From positions 1 to 47,082 of the forward strand of contig NZ_JAEVHL010000025.1 in NCBI RefSeq assembly GCF_016803395.1: a DNA stretch of 47,082 nt. Direction: 5' to 3'. Source of the stretch: Micromonospora tarensis. Lineage in GTDB: Bacteria > Actinomycetota > Actinomycetes > Mycobacteriales > Micromonosporaceae. Position 1 is the first letter of the stretch; every line of letters begins with the position of its first letter. The position numbers and the translations under genes are program-made. Shown here piece by piece: positions 8,829 to 16,600 of the stretch. Below the pieces are notes generated by a model. It was not told the DNA's origin. It did not search any database and was given only the letters and a program-made list of their open reading frames with translations.

Positions 8829-9587
8829 TCAGCGCCAGTCCCGGGCGCAGACGCGGAATCCGTCGTCACCACCGCCTTGGTTGTACGAGTTGGTCCAGTC
8901 GCGGCACGTGGGCCGAACAACCTCTTTCGCGCAGTACGCGGATCCGCCTTTCACCACACGCTGGTCGCTCGGCCGGGTGTTCACCGGATCGACAAAGGCG
9001 GCCATGTAGTGCGACGACGAGTGATAGAAGTCCTCGCACCACTCCCAAACGCCGCCCGCCATCTGGCAGCAGCCGTAGGGCGAGGCACCCCCGTCGTGCG
9101 AGTGGACCGATCCGAGGCCAAGGCCCGACTCGCTTGAGCGGCAGAATTTGACGCTGAATTCGTTCCCCCACGGCCAGATCCGGTCATCCCCACCGCGTGC
9201 GGCCTTCTCCCACTCCGCCTCAGTCGGCAATGCGACATTGACACCTGCCCGAGTCGACAACCACTGGCAATAGGAGACGGCCGTCTCCCAGCCGATCTCG
9301 GTGGCGGGATAGTCCCCCTCGGTCTCCATGTCGTCCGTCCATTGTCCGCCCACCGGACGCCACCAGGACGCGGTGAAGCTCTCCCCCGTGGCGATCAGAT
9401 ATTCGGCGAACTGCTTACGGGTCGTCGGATGCCGGGCCATCAGAAAGCGGTTGATGTAGACCTCACGCATCGGGCGCTCGCGCTCACCGGCGAACGGATC
9501 AAGCGGTCCGGCGCCAAGGACCGAGATCCCGCCCGGAATCTCGACGAACTCGTGACCATTTGCCTGCGCCACGGTAGCTGGCGTCAT
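8829..9587 (-). CDS. Formylglycine-generating enzyme-like (SUMF1/FGE-sulfatase, C-lectin fold) protein
   Basis: A 252-aa protein consisting almost entirely of an FGE-sulfatase domain: EFVEIPGG, NRFLMARHPTTRKQFAEYL, LPTEAEWEKAARGG, WPWGNEF, GGVWEWCEDFY, VVKGGSAYC and GFRVCAR. True FGE uses two cysteines five residues apart in the KGGSxxCxxxxC stretch. Here Cys219 is kept but position 224 is Val, and the next Cys is 228. Copper-dependent oxidase activity is therefore doubtful, and a ligand- or protein-binding role is more likely, as for FGE-like domains in conflict systems. The ATG at 9587 overlaps the stop of the Trypco1 gene as ATGA (translational coupling). A longer in-frame start at 9626 would overlap that gene by 43 bp. 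Confidence 0.88.
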   Translation of the reverse strand: MTPATVAQANGHEFVEIPGGISVLGAGPLDPFAGERERPMREVYINRFLMARHPTTRKQFAEYLIATGESFTASWWRPVGGQWTDDMETEGDYPATEIGWETAVSYCQWLSTRAGVNVALPTEAEWEKAARGGDDRIWPWGNEFSVKFCRSSESGLGLGSVHSHDGGASPYGCCQMAGGVWEWCEDFYHSSSHYMAAFVDPVNTRPSDQRVVKGGSAYCAKEVVRPTCRDWTNSYNQGGGDDGFRVCARDWR

Positions 9588-9910
9588 TGGTTTCTGTCGT
9601 TGGCGGATGACCGGCTGCCGTCCCACTCCACGGTGATCTTGAAGTTCATCTCGGCACCCATCTTCGTGATCAGGGCAGCCAGCCCCGAAGCGTCGACAGT
9701 CAGCGCCACCCCGAACTCCACGGTCGTGTGGTCAGGCTTGATCGCCCCCAGCGCATCGCCGATGTCGCTGCACAGCCGGGTGATCGTGGGAAGAACGTCG
9801 GCAAGTCGCTCCTGCACGTCGCGTTGCGCGACCTCTCGCTCCACGTTCGACGAGACCTCGTCGACCCACACCACCGAGTTGTCGGAGAGTACGACCTTTT
9901 GACGACTCAA
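9584..9910 (-). CDS. Trypco1-domain protein (trypsin-co-occurring domain; CU044_2847-like family)
   Basis: A 108-aa protein. It starts with a beta segment (VVLSDNSVVWVDE), has a central helix (NVEREVAQRDVQERLADVLPTITRLCSDIGDAL) and ends in TTVEFGVALTVDASGLAALITKMGAEMNFKITVEW without a signal peptide. The VEFGVxL...A...A..KITVEW tail is the hallmark of the small domain named for co-occurring with trypsin-like peptidases in predicted conflict systems. Here it is two genes before a trypsin-NACHT protein, as expected. It probably binds or regulates the peptidase; no catalytic residues are evident. The start is TTG at 9910, with AGGAG 8 nt upstream that overlaps the preceding stop region. Confidence 0.82.
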   Translation of the reverse strand: MSRQKVVLSDNSVVWVDEVSSNVEREVAQRDVQERLADVLPTITRLCSDIGDALGAIKPDHTTVEFGVALTVDASGLAALITKMGAEMNFKITVEWDGSRSSANDRNQ

Positions 9911-9922
9911 ACGAGAAGCTCC

Positions 9923-10642
9923 TCACGCTACCGCCGACGCCGGATTCCAGCGGTCCGCCACGATGTCGATCTTTTCGGTGTGATAGTCGAGGACGCCGTA
10001 GGCCTCGTCGAGCAGCAGCTCCATGCCGCGCTGCCCGACCGAGATCCCGAACGCCAGGGCCGCGCTCTCCTCGGCGGGCAGCTCGGCCACCGCCTCGTAC
10101 AGCGCCGCCACGTGATGCTCGTCGACCTCGACGTGCAGGTCGAAGAAGTTGGTGACGAGGTGCGGGAACTTCGGCAACAGGGCGCCGCGGGCGGCCTCGT
10201 ACGTGATGGGGGTCATCGCCTCGTTGACCAACATGTAGCCGATCGCCCACCCACTGCGCCTGCACGCCGCCATATTGAAAGCGAGGTTGAGCGCGTGTCG
10301 GATCCCGGTCGACTCCTGATAGCTGTCGAATTCGGCCCGCGGAACGCCGAGGTTGTCCAGTAGGTGCACGTAGTGCATGAAGTGCGCGTCGTCGGGATCA
10401 CCGTTGCCGAGTTCGTCGTCGAGGTTGTCCTGGAGTATCTCGCGGACGCGCTCATTATCAATCCAGGTGAGGAGCATCCGCAGGATCCAGGGAAAGCTAC
10501 GACTCTCCCGTCCCGCGCAGCACACCCACCGTATTGCCTGCTCCCGGGTGAGCGTACCGGCGGCCGCTTCGACGATAAACGGATGTTCCCGTACGGCTTT
10601 GAGTGCACTCTCGACCCGAGCGCGAGCCTCTCCAGTTTCCAC
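9923..10642 (-). CDS. Haem-oxygenase-like diiron oxidase / iron-containing redox enzyme (TenA/PqqC fold)
   Basis: A 239-aa all-helical protein of the haem-oxygenase-like fold. Probable metal ligands are Glu77 (in NLDDELG), His87 or His90, Glu141 (in VNEAMTP), and the signature His170-x3-Asp174-x2-His177 in FFDLHVEVDEHH. That full set is characteristic of the diiron oxidases of this fold, which oxidise or cleave amino-acid or fatty-acid-like substrates using O2. The substrate is unknown. It is the first gene of the four-gene operon and ends 12 bp before the Trypco1 start. Start GTG at 10642, with GGAGG just upstream. Finding such an enzyme in a trypsin-NACHT operon is unusual. Confidence 0.85.
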   Translation of the reverse strand: METGEARARVESALKAVREHPFIVEAAAGTLTREQAIRWVCCAGRESRSFPWILRMLLTWIDNERVREILQDNLDDELGNGDPDDAHFMHYVHLLDNLGVPRAEFDSYQESTGIRHALNLAFNMAACRRSGWAIGYMLVNEAMTPITYEAARGALLPKFPHLVTNFFDLHVEVDEHHVAALYEAVAELPAEESAALAFGISVGQRGMELLLDEAYGVLDYHTEKIDIVADRWNPASAVA

Positions 10643-10716
10643 AATGCCTCCAGATCGACGAGCGATTGGTTATCAAGATCGCTGATCACGGGTACATCGC
10701 ATGAACGGGCGGCTTC

Positions 10717-10745
10717 ATTAGACCGGCCCCAATGGAAGGAGTCAA
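10717..10745 (-). promoter_or_regulatory. Sigma70-like promoter of the trypsin-NACHT operon
   Basis: On the minus strand, TTGACT (-35, 10740-10745) is followed by a 17-bp spacer and TCTAAT (-10, 10717-10722). Each box has 5 of 6 consensus bases at ideal spacing, rare in such GC-rich DNA. The predicted start near 10710 would leave a leader of about 68 nt before the GTG at 10642. Confidence 0.65.
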
Positions 10746-10875
10746 CAGCGCCATCGGTCAGCGCGACGCAGCCGATCGTCCCGTGCAAGGGACCCTAAAG
10801 CCAGTTCGGCTGGTACACTCCGTCGCTACTGACGTGTGCCCGACACCGCACCAGCGACAGATCACGGAATAACTC

Positions 10876-11322
10876 ATGCCAAATGCAGAGAGCTACCACT
10901 ATTCCGGACGAAAGACGGTAATCGCACTGGCCTCGAATCTCGAGGCCGGCGTCGCGTTGAACGTCGCGGCACATCTGTCGATCGCTCTTGGCGCACATGC
11001 CGAACCTGGCCTGATGGGTCGACGCTGGCTCGTCGACGGCTCGGCTGTCCGGCACGCGGGCATCTCGCGGTACAACGTCGTCATTACCAAGGTGAAGCAA
11101 GGACGACTGCGGCAGCTTCTGAGCGAGGCCCGCGAGTTGCCGGATGGTGACCTGTTCCTCGCCGACTTCCCGGAGCAGATGCTCAGCACCGGGCACGACG
11201 ACGAACTCGCCTCGGCGTTGGCGGACGTGGCCGAGTCGGACCTCGCCTACCTCGGCGTGCTCGTGCACGGCCCCGCCGATCCGGTGAAGGCACTCACCGG
11301 ACGTTTCATGCTCTGGCGGTAG
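10876..11322 (+). CDS. DUF2000 family protein (peptidyl-tRNA hydrolase 2-like fold)
   Basis: A 148-aa protein with the DUF2000 start KTVIALASNLEAGVALNVAAHLSIALGA and a central VVITKVKQGRLRQLLSEARELPDGDLFLADFPEQML. DUF2000 proteins share the fold of peptidyl-tRNA hydrolase 2, but activity is not established. It is divergent from the conflict operon, with 233 bp between them, so it is probably outside that operon. ATG at 10876 follows GGAATAACTC, a modest ribosome site. Confidence 0.78.
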   Translation: MPNAESYHYSGRKTVIALASNLEAGVALNVAAHLSIALGAHAEPGLMGRRWLVDGSAVRHAGISRYNVVITKVKQGRLRQLLSEARELPDGDLFLADFPEQMLSTGHDDELASALADVAESDLAYLGVLVHGPADPVKALTGRFMLWR

Positions 11323-11415
11323 ATGTCCGCGGGGCCGCGTCGAACTCGTACATCGGATTGACCACGTACCCGAGGGCACTCGCCGCCGTTGGGGGTCGAT
11401 CGCTAGTGTGCGTCG

Positions 11416-13341
11416 GTGGCCCGCGTACAGCTCACCGCCGAGATGGTGGTCGATGGTCGTGTCGCGCGGGCATTGACGCTGTCGCCGGACGGCAGGTGGA
11501 TCGCCTACCTGGTTGCCCCGGTCGGGCGGGCCGGTGTTCACCCGGTCAGCGAACTCTGGGTCGTCGCCACCGACGGGACCGGGCCGCCGCGACGACTGAC
11601 CTCGGGTGCGGCGTACGAGTCGGCGCCGCGGTGGGCTCCGGACTCGCTGTTGATCTACTTCCTCTCCGACCGGGTCGAGCGGGGCACGGCGCAACTGCAT
11701 CGGGTGGGGCTGGTCGACGGTGTCGTGGAGGCGGTCACGTCCTGGGCCGGTGGGGTGTCCGGTCATCTCCCGCTGGCCGATCCGGACCGAGTCGTGGTGA
11801 TCGCGGCCGACGAGCCGTCCGCCGAGGACGAACGTCGAGGCAGGGAGCGCGACGACGCGCGGGTGTGGGGTGAACATGTGCGCCCGGACCGGCTGCGGCT
11901 GCTCGACGTACGGAGCCGGAAGGTCGAGACGCCCACCGTGTGCGGTGATCGCCACGTGGTCGAGGTGGCTCAGCGGCCCGACGATGGGATGCTGGCCGTA
12001 CTGACCTGGTCGACCCCGGACGTGGATCCGGGCCTGGTGGAGCCCGGTCTGCACCTGCTCGACCCGCGCAGCGGCGGATCGCGGGATCTCGGGCCGGCCG
12101 CGGCGGGCGCGTCGTCGCTCAGCTGGTGGGCCGCCGACGACGGCTGGCACCTGGCGTATGTCGCCAAGACCCCGCCCACTCTGGTCGGCGGGGACGCGGT
12201 TCTCGATGTCGGCGTGCCGGTGAGCGGGCCGGTGGGCCAGCACCGCAATCTGACCGCCGGCACGACCGGCTGCCCGAGCAACCTGGTTCAGGTCGACACC
12301 GGTCCGCCGCTGGCGCTGGTCGCCGACGGGCTCGACACCGCCATCTACCGGCTCGACCCCGCCGGGTCCACCTTCGTCGAAGTCTCCCGGGTCGACGGCC
12401 TCGCGACGTCGTTGACCACGAACCGGCACGGTGACGCCGTCGCGGCGGTGGTCAGCACGTCATACCAGCCCGGAGACGTCTATGCCGGCCCGACGGGCGG
12501 GCCGCTGACGAGGCTGACCGACCTCAGGCCCGAACTCCGCCAGATCCGGTGGGGTGTCCAGAAACGCCTGTCGTACGAGGCATCCGACGGGCTGGCCCTC
12601 GACGGCCTGCTGATCCTGCCCGCCGGCCGGTCCCGCGGGGACGGGCCCTTCCCACTTGTGACACTGGTGCACGGAGGTCCGTACGACAGGCACGCCGACC
12701 GGCTGATGCTCGGCTGGGACCCGTCCGGCCAGTGGTTGGCGACCGCCGGCTACGCCGTGTTTCTGCCGAACCCACGCGGCGGCCAGGGGCATGGCCACGA
12801 CTTCGCGATGCGCGTCGCCGGTGCGGTCGGCCTCGATGAGTGGGCCGACGTCCGCACCGGCATCGACCTGCTCATCGCCGAGGGCATCGCCGACCCCGAC
12901 CGGCTCGGCATCGGGGGCTGGAGCCACGGCGGGTTCATGGCCGCCTGGGCGGTCGGGCAGACCGACCGGTTCAAGGCCGCCGTGATGGGCGCCGGCGTCA
13001 GCGACTGGGGGATGCTCGCGGCCGCCGGAGAAGGGGGGCTCTTCGAGGCCGCCCTCGGTGGCAGCAGCGGCTGGGAAGGAGCCGGCCCGCACCGGCACGA
13101 CAGGCTCAGCCCGATCTCGTACGCCTCCAAAGTCCGCACGCCGGTGCTCATCCTGCACGGCGAAGACGACACGAACGTTCCGGTATCCCAGGCGGAGTTC
13201 TTCCACCGCGCGCTACGCAGGTTCGGAGTCGCGCACGAGTACGTCGTCTATCCCCGGGAGAACCACTCGATCCGCGAGCGCAACCACCAACTCGACGTAC
13301 TGCGCCGTACCCGTGCCTGGTTCGACCGGTGGCTCAGCTGA
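11416..13341 (+). CDS. S9 family prolyl-oligopeptidase-type peptidase
   Basis: A 641-aa protein with an N-terminal beta-propeller (about 1-360; TolB/WD-like blades such as LTLSPDGRWIAYLV and SAPRWAPDSLLIYFLSD) and a C-terminal alpha/beta hydrolase. The nucleophile Ser503 lies in GGWSHGGF, the acid in HGEDDTNVP and the His in RENHSIRE, so the triad is complete. The oxyanion/HGG segment LVHGGPYDRHAD is present. No signal peptide, so cytoplasmic peptide turnover is likely. Start GTG at 11416 (followed by ARVQLTAEMVV). Confidence 0.9.
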   Translation: MARVQLTAEMVVDGRVARALTLSPDGRWIAYLVAPVGRAGVHPVSELWVVATDGTGPPRRLTSGAAYESAPRWAPDSLLIYFLSDRVERGTAQLHRVGLVDGVVEAVTSWAGGVSGHLPLADPDRVVVIAADEPSAEDERRGRERDDARVWGEHVRPDRLRLLDVRSRKVETPTVCGDRHVVEVAQRPDDGMLAVLTWSTPDVDPGLVEPGLHLLDPRSGGSRDLGPAAAGASSLSWWAADDGWHLAYVAKTPPTLVGGDAVLDVGVPVSGPVGQHRNLTAGTTGCPSNLVQVDTGPPLALVADGLDTAIYRLDPAGSTFVEVSRVDGLATSLTTNRHGDAVAAVVSTSYQPGDVYAGPTGGPLTRLTDLRPELRQIRWGVQKRLSYEASDGLALDGLLILPAGRSRGDGPFPLVTLVHGGPYDRHADRLMLGWDPSGQWLATAGYAVFLPNPRGGQGHGHDFAMRVAGAVGLDEWADVRTGIDLLIAEGIADPDRLGIGGWSHGGFMAAWAVGQTDRFKAAVMGAGVSDWGMLAAAGEGGLFEAALGGSSGWEGAGPHRHDRLSPISYASKVRTPVLILHGEDDTNVPVSQAEFFHRALRRFGVAHEYVVYPRENHSIRERNHQLDVLRRTRAWFDRWLS

Positions 13342-13394
13342 CCCGCCGGAACATCCCGGTCGTCGGCCTTCGTGACTGCTGTTAGCGTCGCGGC

Positions 13395-13934
13395 ATGTTC
13401 GCCACCGACCGGGTCCGACTGCGTCCGCCCACGCCCGACGACGCGCCGAGCATGTTCCGACTGTACGGGGATCCCGAGTTGCACCTGGTCACCGATGGCG
13501 GGCCGTTCGTGCCACGCCACGTCGGCCAGGTCCGCGGCCGGCTGGAGAAACAGCTCACCGAGCCGCCCGACGGCCAGATCGTGGTGTCGCTGCTGGCCGA
13601 AACCGTTGCCGACGGCACCTTCCTCGGCGGCGGCGCGCTCTGGGGGATCAACGCCTTCAACCAGTACGCCCACCTCGGCATCTCGCTGCTACCCGAGGCG
13701 CGTGGCCAGGGGTACGGCACCGAGGTGATCCGGCTGTTCTGCCGGTACGGCTTCCGCAACCGCAACCTACGCCGTCTGGAACTGGAGACCGTGGCCAGCA
13801 ACACGGCCATGCGGCGGACCGCGGAGAGCTGCGGCTTCACCCACGAAGGAACCCTGCGGGAGCGCAAGTACGACGGCGACGGCTTCGTCGACATGGTGAT
13901 CTACGGTCTGCTCCGGCGCGACTGGACGCCCTAA
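13395..13934 (+). CDS. GNAT N-acetyltransferase, RimJ/RimL type
   Basis: A 179-aa acetyltransferase with the RimJ/L layout: DRVRLRPPTPDDAPSMFRLYGDPE at the start, LLPEARGQGYGTEVIRLFCRYGF as the acetyl-CoA pyrophosphate loop (RGQGYG) and LETVASNTAMRRTAESCGFTHEG near the end. It likely acetylates a protein N-terminus or small amine; the substrate is unknown. ATG at 13395, 53 bp after the S9 peptidase gene in the same direction, so possibly cotranscribed. Confidence 0.88.
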   Translation: MFATDRVRLRPPTPDDAPSMFRLYGDPELHLVTDGGPFVPRHVGQVRGRLEKQLTEPPDGQIVVSLLAETVADGTFLGGGALWGINAFNQYAHLGISLLPEARGQGYGTEVIRLFCRYGFRNRNLRRLELETVASNTAMRRTAESCGFTHEGTLRERKYDGDGFVDMVIYGLLRRDWTP

Positions 13935-14054
13935 CTGGCGGCGCGTCCGGGTCCGTCGTGAACGGGCGGCTCGGGCGCCCGGACATGTCAGCAGGTCAGC
14001 AACTCTGACCACGGTCCGAGCGGATGTGTCGGTCCATCCATTACGGTCGAGGCC

Positions 14055-14528
14055 ATGGCAGCCAGAGCCGCGGGAGCGTTTCGTCGGACGCCGATCGAGC
14101 GGTCAGACCAACGCGTCGCATGGGACCGGACAGACCAGGCCTTCTTCGCTGCCGGAGCGTGTCACATCCTCGCCTGGGTCTGCCGGGATTCCTATCCAGA
14201 CCGGCTCATCGAGATAGCCGCGGTGCGCATACGGGGTCAGCGGCAGGTGTTCCACACCTACGCGACCTGGGACGGCTGGGCGTTCGACCACTCGGGCTGG
14301 AATCCCGAGACGCAACTGCTGACAGTCAACTCGCAGTTCGAAGGCCAGGCGCTGGAGCGGGTCAAGGTCACAGAGGGTCTTGCCGACTTCTGCCAGACGC
14401 ACCACCACCGCATGCCGAACCAGTACTGGCATGACCCGCTTCCCCGCGCTCGCGATTACGTCGACCGCCACATCCCGCCCTGGGCACAGCCCTCCACTGA
14501 CACAGAGGAATTCCACGCAACGGATTGA
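14055..14528 (+). CDS. Hypothetical protein, 157 aa
   Basis: Family not recognised. The protein is soluble with no signal peptide or membrane segment. A compact central region (CHILAWVCRDSYPDRLIEIAAVRI, then VFHTYATWDGWAFDHSGWNPE) alternates strands and Trp-rich turns. The C-terminus contains FCQTHHHRMPNQYWHD, a His cluster that could bind metal. Coding character is good and a GAGG lies before the ATG at 14055. No functional assignment is made. Confidence 0.6.
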   Translation: MAARAAGAFRRTPIERSDQRVAWDRTDQAFFAAGACHILAWVCRDSYPDRLIEIAAVRIRGQRQVFHTYATWDGWAFDHSGWNPETQLLTVNSQFEGQALERVKVTEGLADFCQTHHHRMPNQYWHDPLPRARDYVDRHIPPWAQPSTDTEEFHATD

Positions 14529-14726
14529 CTACTGACCGTTGTCATACGGGCGTGAGAACGGGATGGGCCCAACTCGTCACTGGGCCCCCACAGAGTGGCG
14601 CAGGGCTGGGTCTTGACGATGACTCCTGCGGTCTGGGTCGGGCTACGGTGTTGGCTTCCGGGTGTCGGGGTGGGGCCGGCCGGTGCAGGCGTGTCCACGC
14701 CCGCTGACGGCAGGTGGGAGCCGGCG

Positions 14727-15341
14727 GTGGAGATGGTCGAGCAGCTCATTTCTCGGACGGATGCCGCCTACCAGCGATGGCTGGCGTCGGTCACCGACGA
14801 CGTCGTCGCCGGCGGAGTGGTCATGTACTGCCTGGAATCCCTGCTGGAGCGGAACACGACCTACGGCATCGGCGAGTGGCTCACGGGCCACGTCATGATC
14901 GGCCAAGAGGGCGATCGAGGGTTCTTCCTCAGGTGCGACGACGGCGGTGGCCCGGTGTTCTGGGCCGACCTGGGCGGTCTCGGAGACGCCGACCTCGATG
15001 TCGCCGCGCCCGTGTTCGAGGTGTGGCTGCGCTCCGGCTTCGCTCTGCCAGCCGACCCGGAGCCAGACCTGCCGACGACCGCCGACGTCTATCTGGGCAG
15101 GATCCCGGTCGATGGAGTTCAGCTGCTGGTACGGGCACGGAAGCTGCTGGGTGTGGATTGGCGGTTCGGGGATCTGAGGGGCCTGCTCGCCGCCCAACCG
15201 TTCCTGGCGGCGAAGTCGGCTCAGCTGTACGCGCTGCGCCGCGACCTGGAACACGCCAGTGAGTTGCGGCCGCACCTGCTCTACGCCACCGACCACGGCC
15301 TGGAAGCGGTATGGCCGACCGACAACCCAGAAGACCGTTGA
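14727..15341 (+). CDS. SMI1/KNR4-like (SUKH-type) protein
   Basis: About 204 aa from GTG 14727, which has GGGAG six bases upstream. An upstream in-frame start at 14595 would add a Gly/Val-rich stretch with no ribosome site. The segment YGIGEWLTGHVMIGQEGDRGFFLRCDDGGGPVFWADLGGL followed by VAAPVFEVWLRSGF matches the SUKH core (acidic residue, GxxxGD...F.L, then a hydrophobic WL motif). SUKH proteins act as immunity proteins to toxins or as general binding modules; no toxin partner is next to it. The C-terminal half (LGVDWRFGDLRGLLAAQPF onward) is less typical. Confidence 0.6.
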   Translation: MEMVEQLISRTDAAYQRWLASVTDDVVAGGVVMYCLESLLERNTTYGIGEWLTGHVMIGQEGDRGFFLRCDDGGGPVFWADLGGLGDADLDVAAPVFEVWLRSGFALPADPEPDLPTTADVYLGRIPVDGVQLLVRARKLLGVDWRFGDLRGLLAAQPFLAAKSAQLYALRRDLEHASELRPHLLYATDHGLEAVWPTDNPEDR

Positions 15342-15349
15342 CCTGGCAC

Positions 15350-15491
15350 CGTAGCCGAGGTCGGCCGGCACCGGTGCCAGCAGCCCGGCCATGAAGTCCC
15401 GCACCCGCCGGCGGGGCTCAGGTCGCCCGAAGCGCAACCCGACCACGTTCACCAGTTCATCGAACAGCCCAGACCATCGTTCGACGTCTAC
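15350..15491 (-). pseudogene. IS701-type transposase N-terminal remnant
   Basis: On the minus strand one frame reads WSGLFDELVNVVGLRFGRPEPRRRVRDFMAGLLAPV, which matches the conserved N-terminus of IS701-family transposases (…RFxRxEPRRRVRDYxxGLLAPV…). It begins just after a TGA and loses similarity near the 3' end of the SUKH-like gene. No catalytic DDE region is present, so only a fragment of an old insertion remains. Confidence 0.5.
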
Positions 15492-15617
15492 TCACCAGGC
15501 GGCAGCCACCGCCGCATCTTGGGTCCACACAACCACAAGATTCAGCGGTGGCTGCTCCCCGTCCACTGACAGAACCGCACCGGCACAGCAGGTCAGAACG
15601 GATCTCCTGCTGTAGGA

Positions 15618-16170
15618 CTAGTCGTTGTACTGCCACCTGGGAGAAGAGCATCCGTGCCAGGTGCCGGCCGTGGCGTCGTAGACACATGCCTGCCAGTCGA
15701 GCAGGCTTCCGGTGCCGTAAGCGTGTGGGGTGCTGTCCTCGTAGTAGTCCTTGTTGCACACGCCCCAGTTACCGGCGCCCAGCTTGTTCACGCAGGAACC
15801 TTCGCGGTAATCCACGGTGTACCCGTTGAGGTAGTCGGCGAGCCAGTTCGTCCACGACGCGGTCGCCGAGTGGCCATCAGAACTGGTGTCGAGCACCCAC
15901 CACCGGTCGCCGGACTTCTCGAAACATGCCCTGGCGCCGGTCGTCACCGCACAAGGCAATCCCGCCGGTGGCGCGCCTGAGGCAGTGGCGGTGTTCCACT
16001 CGTACGGGTTGATCGAGGTGATGGTCGAGTCGGCCGCCGCGAGTTGCGAGACGGGTGTTGCCGGGGCGGGAGCGGCAAGCACCGGTGCGGCCGACGTGAT
16101 CGCCAGGCCCCCCCATGAGGACGAGTCCCGCCAGAACCGCCGAGGCTCTCTGCTTGATGGAGACGTTCAT
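15618..16170 (-). CDS. Small secreted protein with frameshift in the signal peptide
   Basis: From ATG 16170 (GAAGGGA upstream) the frame reads MNVSIKQRASAVLAGLVLMG. The signal peptide then continues, after a one-base shift in a run of seven C (16108-16114 on the plus strand), as GLAITSAAPVLA with an Ala-x-Ala cleavage site. The mature part of about 140 aa runs to 15618 and contains several Cys (PCAVTTGARACFEKSG, GSCVNKLG, WQACVYD, WHGCSS) and many Trp/Tyr. The spacing suggests disulfide bonds and a small extracellular domain such as an inhibitor or binding module. Family not recognised. As it stands, translation of the signal peptide is broken. Confidence 0.6.
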
Positions 16171-16600
16171 TCCCTTCGCCTTCCTCCCGTGTTGAGTGGG
16201 CCACAGGACAGAGATCGCCCTGCTCGACGACATCGATCTGGCGGTAAGCCTGGCCTGCGCTTGGTGCGGCGGAACAGGGTCTGAGCTGTGCGGAACAGTT
16301 CCGCACACACCGCCTCGGCGGCTGCCTGCGGGCCCTGGCAGGCAAAGTGATGGGAACTGCCAGCTTGCCGGGTGTGCGGCGGCACGCCGTAATCCGCGAC
16401 CGCAGATCAGATACGGGCCGAGCTGTCAATAAGGAAACACGATTGGGTGAGGCCACAAGCGATCCGGAACTTCAAGGCATTGAGATTCCCGTCTCTGCCG
16501 GCGGATTCCCTGGCCGATGGAAGAAACCAACCCTATGCTTGCCGCCGGAATGCGTTGCGACGTATCCGGTCCGAGCGGCCACCAATACAAGGATTTGCGA
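16171..16600. other. 430-bp intergenic region between the secreted protein and the HelR-like gene
   Basis: Divergent promoter region without a convincing gene. It holds a perfect palindrome at 16287-16307 and a slightly more AT-rich stretch around 16430. The reading frame upstream of the chosen HelR start (16517-16600) lacks coding character and a ribosome site. Confidence 0.5.
16287..16307. promoter_or_regulatory. Perfect 21-bp palindrome, possible operator
   Basis: TGTGCGGAAC-A-GTTCCGCACA has 10-bp perfect arms around one base. It lies about 120 bp upstream of the start of the secreted-protein gene and 300 bp before the HelR-like gene. It could be a dimeric regulator site for either; no regulator family is recognised. 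Confidence 0.4.

Noticed and set aside
9584..9626. Alternative upstream start of the FGE-like gene at 9626
   Set aside because: It would overlap the Trypco1 gene by 43 bp; the ATGA overlap at 9587 is the typical coupled start.
10643..10788. Open frame upstream of the diiron-oxidase gene (reads …TDGAVDSFHWGRSNEAAR…)
   Set aside because: It contains the strong -35/-10 promoter of the operon, has no ribosome site and low third-position G/C, and overlaps the true start; treated as promoter and leader.
10795..12429. 544-aa minus-strand frame opposite the S9 peptidase and DUF2000 genes
   Set aside because: Shadow with low-complexity Arg/Pro/Gly content spanning two genes on the other strand.
16530..16560. 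Possible rifamycin-associated element before the HelR-like gene
   Set aside because: Only a partial GCTTGCCGC half resembles what I recall of that element; the second arm is absent and I could not verify the consensus.
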